This document shows positions 62,276-64,000 of a DNA stretch of 64,000 nucleotides, piece after piece. A program made the position numbers and the translations under genes. Every line of letters starts with the position of its first letter. The first letter of the stretch is position 1. Below the pieces are notes generated by a model. That model was not told the DNA's origin. It worked only from the letters and a program-made list of their open reading frames with translations, and made no database searches. This DNA is from VAXT01 sp038040395 (lineage in GTDB: Bacteria > Actinomycetota > Thermoleophilia > Gaiellales > Gaiellaceae): the NCBI GenBank assembly GCA_038040395.1, contig JBBPIJ010000004.1, forward strand, positions 134,042 to 198,041. Direction: 5' to 3'.

Positions 62276-62854
62276 CTATGCCCCTGGCGTCGCGTAGCCG
62301 CGCATTCCGTCTACGAGCAGCACGTAGAACCGATCGGCGAGCTCGTCCGTGTCGCGCCCCGGCTGGAGCCATGTGTACGCCCAGTTGGCTGCAGAGAGCG
62401 TGAGCAGCGCGGCGGTCGCGTCGTCGAGATCGGTGCGCAGCCGGCCCAGCTCGCGGCCTTCCCGGAAGAGCGCCCGGACGCGATCTTCGTACCGCCGGCG
62501 CTCGCCCAGGATCTCCTCTCGCCGTTCGCCCTCGAGGTAGCGCCATTCGCGCATGAAGACCGTCGCGACGTCGAGCTGCTCGGCAACCACACGGAGATGC
62601 CCGCGCAGCGCGAGCCGGATCTTCTCCGTCGCCGGCAGGTCGTCGGGAATCGCGTCGAGCGCGGCGTGGAATGCATCCGCGCCCTCGCGCATCGCCTCGT
62701 AGAGGAGATCCTCCTTCGAGGAGATGTGCGCGTAGAGCGAGCCCTTTTGCACGCCCATCGCCTTCGCCAGGTCGCCGATCGACGTCCCGTGGTAGCCCTT
62801 CTCGGCGAAGAGCCGGGCGGCCGTGCGCGTGAGCTCCGAGCGCCGAGTCGCCAT
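62276..62854 (-). CDS. TetR-family transcriptional regulator
   Basis: The 192-residue protein has the TetR helix-turn-helix RLFAEKGYHGTSIGDLAKAMGVQKGSLYAHISSKEDLLYEAM at about 14-54 and an all-helical ligand domain with VVAEQLDVATVFMREWRYLEGERREEI, close to the KstR2/FadR group that binds acyl-CoA. It is divergent from an MBL-like gene and 660 bases from paaA, so it may be the phenylacetyl-CoA-responsive regulator of the paa genes; that role is inferred from position and from the palindrome before paaA. Confidence 0.9.
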   Translation of the reverse strand: MATRRSELTRTAARLFAEKGYHGTSIGDLAKAMGVQKGSLYAHISSKEDLLYEAMREGADAFHAALDAIPDDLPATEKIRLALRGHLRVVAEQLDVATVFMREWRYLEGERREEILGERRRYEDRVRALFREGRELGRLRTDLDDATAALLTLSAANWAYTWLQPGRDTDELADRFYVLLVDGMRGYATPGA

Positions 62855-62873
62855 CCGCGCGACACTACACCGC

Positions 62874-63491
62874 GTGGACGTGCACGAGCTCGCGCCCGGC
62901 CTCTGGTACTGGCTCGCCCCTCATCCGGCGTGGAATCCCGAGGAGAACTGGCCCGAAGGCGTGCTCTGCGCGTACTACGAGGCGCCCGATGCGACCGTGC
63001 TCTTCGACCCGCTGGTGCCGCGCGGCGAGGAGGATGAGTTCTGGCGTGCGCTCGACGCAGACGTGGAGCGAGTCGGCCTGCCCGTTCGCGTGCTGCTCAC
63101 GGCGCCGTGGCACGACCGCGACACGAATCTCGTCGTCGAGCGCTACGGCGCAGATGTCTGGGCGCATCCCGGGGCGCTCTGGAAAGGGCCGGTCCTCACG
63201 ACGACCGACCAGCTTCCGTCTGGCGTCGAAACCTTCCTTCCGGACGGGAACGACGAAGGTCAGGCCTTCTTCTTCATCCGAGAGCATCAGACGCTCGTGA
63301 CCGGCGACATGTTCAGCGGCACCGGCGGCCGGTTCCACGTCTTCGTGTCCGAAGAGCCCAACCGGGCAGCGTTCCTCGTGTCGCTGACCCGGTTGCTGAC
63401 GCTCCCGATCGAGCGCGTCCTGATCGCGCACGGCGAGCCGGTGGTGAGCGACGGCGCCACGCGAATTCGGGAGGCGCTAGAATCTGCCTAA
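62874..63491 (+). CDS. Metallo-beta-lactamase-fold-like protein
   Basis: A 205-residue protein that begins MDVHELAPGLWYWLAPHPAW and has VLLTAPWHDRDTNLVVERYG, GVETFLPDGNDEGQAFFFIREHQTLVTGDMFSG and RVLIAHGEPV, the order of motifs in MBL-fold hydrolases. The zinc motif HxHxDH is reduced to PWHDRD, so only part of the usual ligand set is present and activity is doubtful. GTG 62874 (or GTG 62880) is the start. It lies between tetR and paaA and is read with paaA. Confidence 0.75.
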   Translation: MDVHELAPGLWYWLAPHPAWNPEENWPEGVLCAYYEAPDATVLFDPLVPRGEEDEFWRALDADVERVGLPVRVLLTAPWHDRDTNLVVERYGADVWAHPGALWKGPVLTTTDQLPSGVETFLPDGNDEGQAFFFIREHQTLVTGDMFSGTGGRFHVFVSEEPNRAAFLVSLTRLLTLPIERVLIAHGEPVVSDGATRIREALESA

Positions 63492-63506
63492 CGATCGTTC
63501 GGTAGG
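63487..63506. promoter_or_regulatory. 20-bp palindrome overlapping the paaA ribosome binding site
   Basis: CCTAACGATCGTTCGGTAGG is symmetric at 8 of 10 base pairs and covers the stop of the MBL-like gene and the first half of the AGGAGG site of paaA. It is a likely operator for the adjacent TetR regulator. Confidence 0.6.
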
Positions 63507-63515
63507 AGGCATGAA

Positions 63516-64000
63516 ATGAGCCAGGAGCAGGACTTTCTCGAGTACGTCCAGTCCGGGGGGCAGGTCGAGACCGGTGACTGGATGCCCGACGACTATCGGG
63601 CGAAGCTGATCAAGTTCATCGAGATGCACGGGAACTCGGAGCTCATGGGAGTCCTCCCCGAGCGCGAGTGGATCCTCCGGGCGCCGACCCTCCAGCGCAA
63701 GCTCGCCCTGACGGCGAAGGTGCAGGACGAGGTGGGCCACTCGCAGCTCATCTACCGGGTCGTCGAGGACCTCGGCAAGCCGCGGGCGCAGTGCCTCGAG
63801 GACCTGATCTCGGGCAAGTCGAAGTTCCACAACGTCTTCCACTACCCGACGAAGACCTGGGGCGACGTCGGCGTCATCGCCTGGCTCGTGGACGCCGCGG
63901 CGATCATCAGCCAGAAGGCGCTCCTCAAGTGCTCGTACGCGCCGTACGCGCGGATCATGAAGAAGATCTGCTGGGAGGAGTCGTTCCACATCCTCCACGG
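63516..64000 (+). CDS. paaA: 1,2-phenylacetyl-CoA epoxidase subunit A (3' end cut off)
   Basis: The visible 161 codons match PaaA: MSQEQDFLEYVQSGGQVETG, MPDDYRAKLIKFIEMHGNSE, GVLPEREWILRAPTLQRKLALTAKVQDEVGHSQLIYR (first ExxH, in DEVGHSQ) and KICWEESFHILHG (second ExxH). These hold the di-iron centre that epoxidises the phenylacetyl-CoA ring in aerobic phenylacetate degradation. ATG 63516 has AGGAGG 6-11 bases upstream; an earlier ATG 63511 leads to a stop at once. The other paa genes would follow beyond the window. Confidence 0.95.
   Translation, partial: MSQEQDFLEYVQSGGQVETGDWMPDDYRAKLIKFIEMHGNSELMGVLPEREWILRAPTLQRKLALTAKVQDEVGHSQLIYRVVEDLGKPRAQCLEDLISGKSKFHNVFHYPTKTWGDVGVIAWLVDAAAIISQKALLKCSYAPYARIMKKICWEESFHILH

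Overview
The window is about 64 kb of GC-rich chromosomal DNA with gene starts that are often GTG, dense gene packing and very many 1-4 bp stop/start overlaps. A high-GC Actinomycetota fits best, most likely the deep-branching class Thermoleophilia. The supporting genes are a futalosine-type menaquinone pathway (mqnA, mqnC, mqnE), a Rieske/split cytochrome b/cytochrome c quinol oxidase, hemL-type haem synthesis, a UvrD2-like helicase and the start of an aerobic phenylacetate operon. The class assignment rests on recognising gene families, not on a search.

Layout. 1-1.4 kb: truncated LysR regulator and a DUF2182 membrane protein. 1.6-18.2 kb: a loose envelope-polysaccharide region with sugar transferase, Na+/H+ antiporter, asparagine synthase plus DUF354 pair, PhoX-like secreted protein, polyprenol-phosphate glycosyltransferase, SMR-type transporter, methyltransferase, UvrD-like helicase, membrane sugar dehydratase, DegT aminotransferase, DedA protein and a secreted phosphodiester glycosidase. 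18.4-23.9 kb: a tightly coupled minus-strand menaquinone operon, ubiX-menG-polyprenyl synthase-mqnE-(CdiI-like gene)-mqnA-mqnC. 24.0-28.1 kb: qcrA-qcrB-qcrC preceded by a UbiD decarboxylase, so quinone synthesis and quinol oxidation sit together. 28.1-33.2 kb: two tandem paralogues with cyclase-like, NTPase and TPR parts. 34-38.3 kb: hemL, hemB and a PerM-type exporter. 38.5-43.5 kb: a degenerate M23 protein, a YmdB-type phosphodiesterase and GT-C glycosyltransferases with GtrA. 43.5-47.5 kb: small housekeeping genes (PRC barrel, acylphosphatase, pcm, phosphodiesterase, degenerate thioredoxin, CHRD protein). 47.5-52.2 kb: 2-oxoacid dehydrogenase E1alpha/E1beta/E2 with an acetamidase and a HIRAN protein inserted between E1beta and E2. 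52.2-56.3 kb: a MoxR/DUF58/DUF4129 cluster. 56.4-59.1 kb: hydrolase, PadR regulator, lipid kinase and a secreted helical protein. 59.1-64 kb: a large secreted protein, then a TetR regulator divergent from an MBL-like gene and paaA, which runs off the end.

The most noteworthy observations are a CdiI-type immunity gene overlapped at both ends inside the menaquinone operon and flanked by a duplicated junction sequence; several genes whose only sensible start is CTG (or ATT), usually inside a CTGA overlap or behind a good ribosome binding site; palindromic 24-27 bp repeats inside or at the end of hemL, hemB and the E2 gene that keep the frame; and two tandem cyclase-like/NTPase/TPR proteins with altered active-site residues. 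No rRNA, tRNA, CRISPR array, insertion sequence or prophage was seen, and no stretch above 300 bases lacks a gene.
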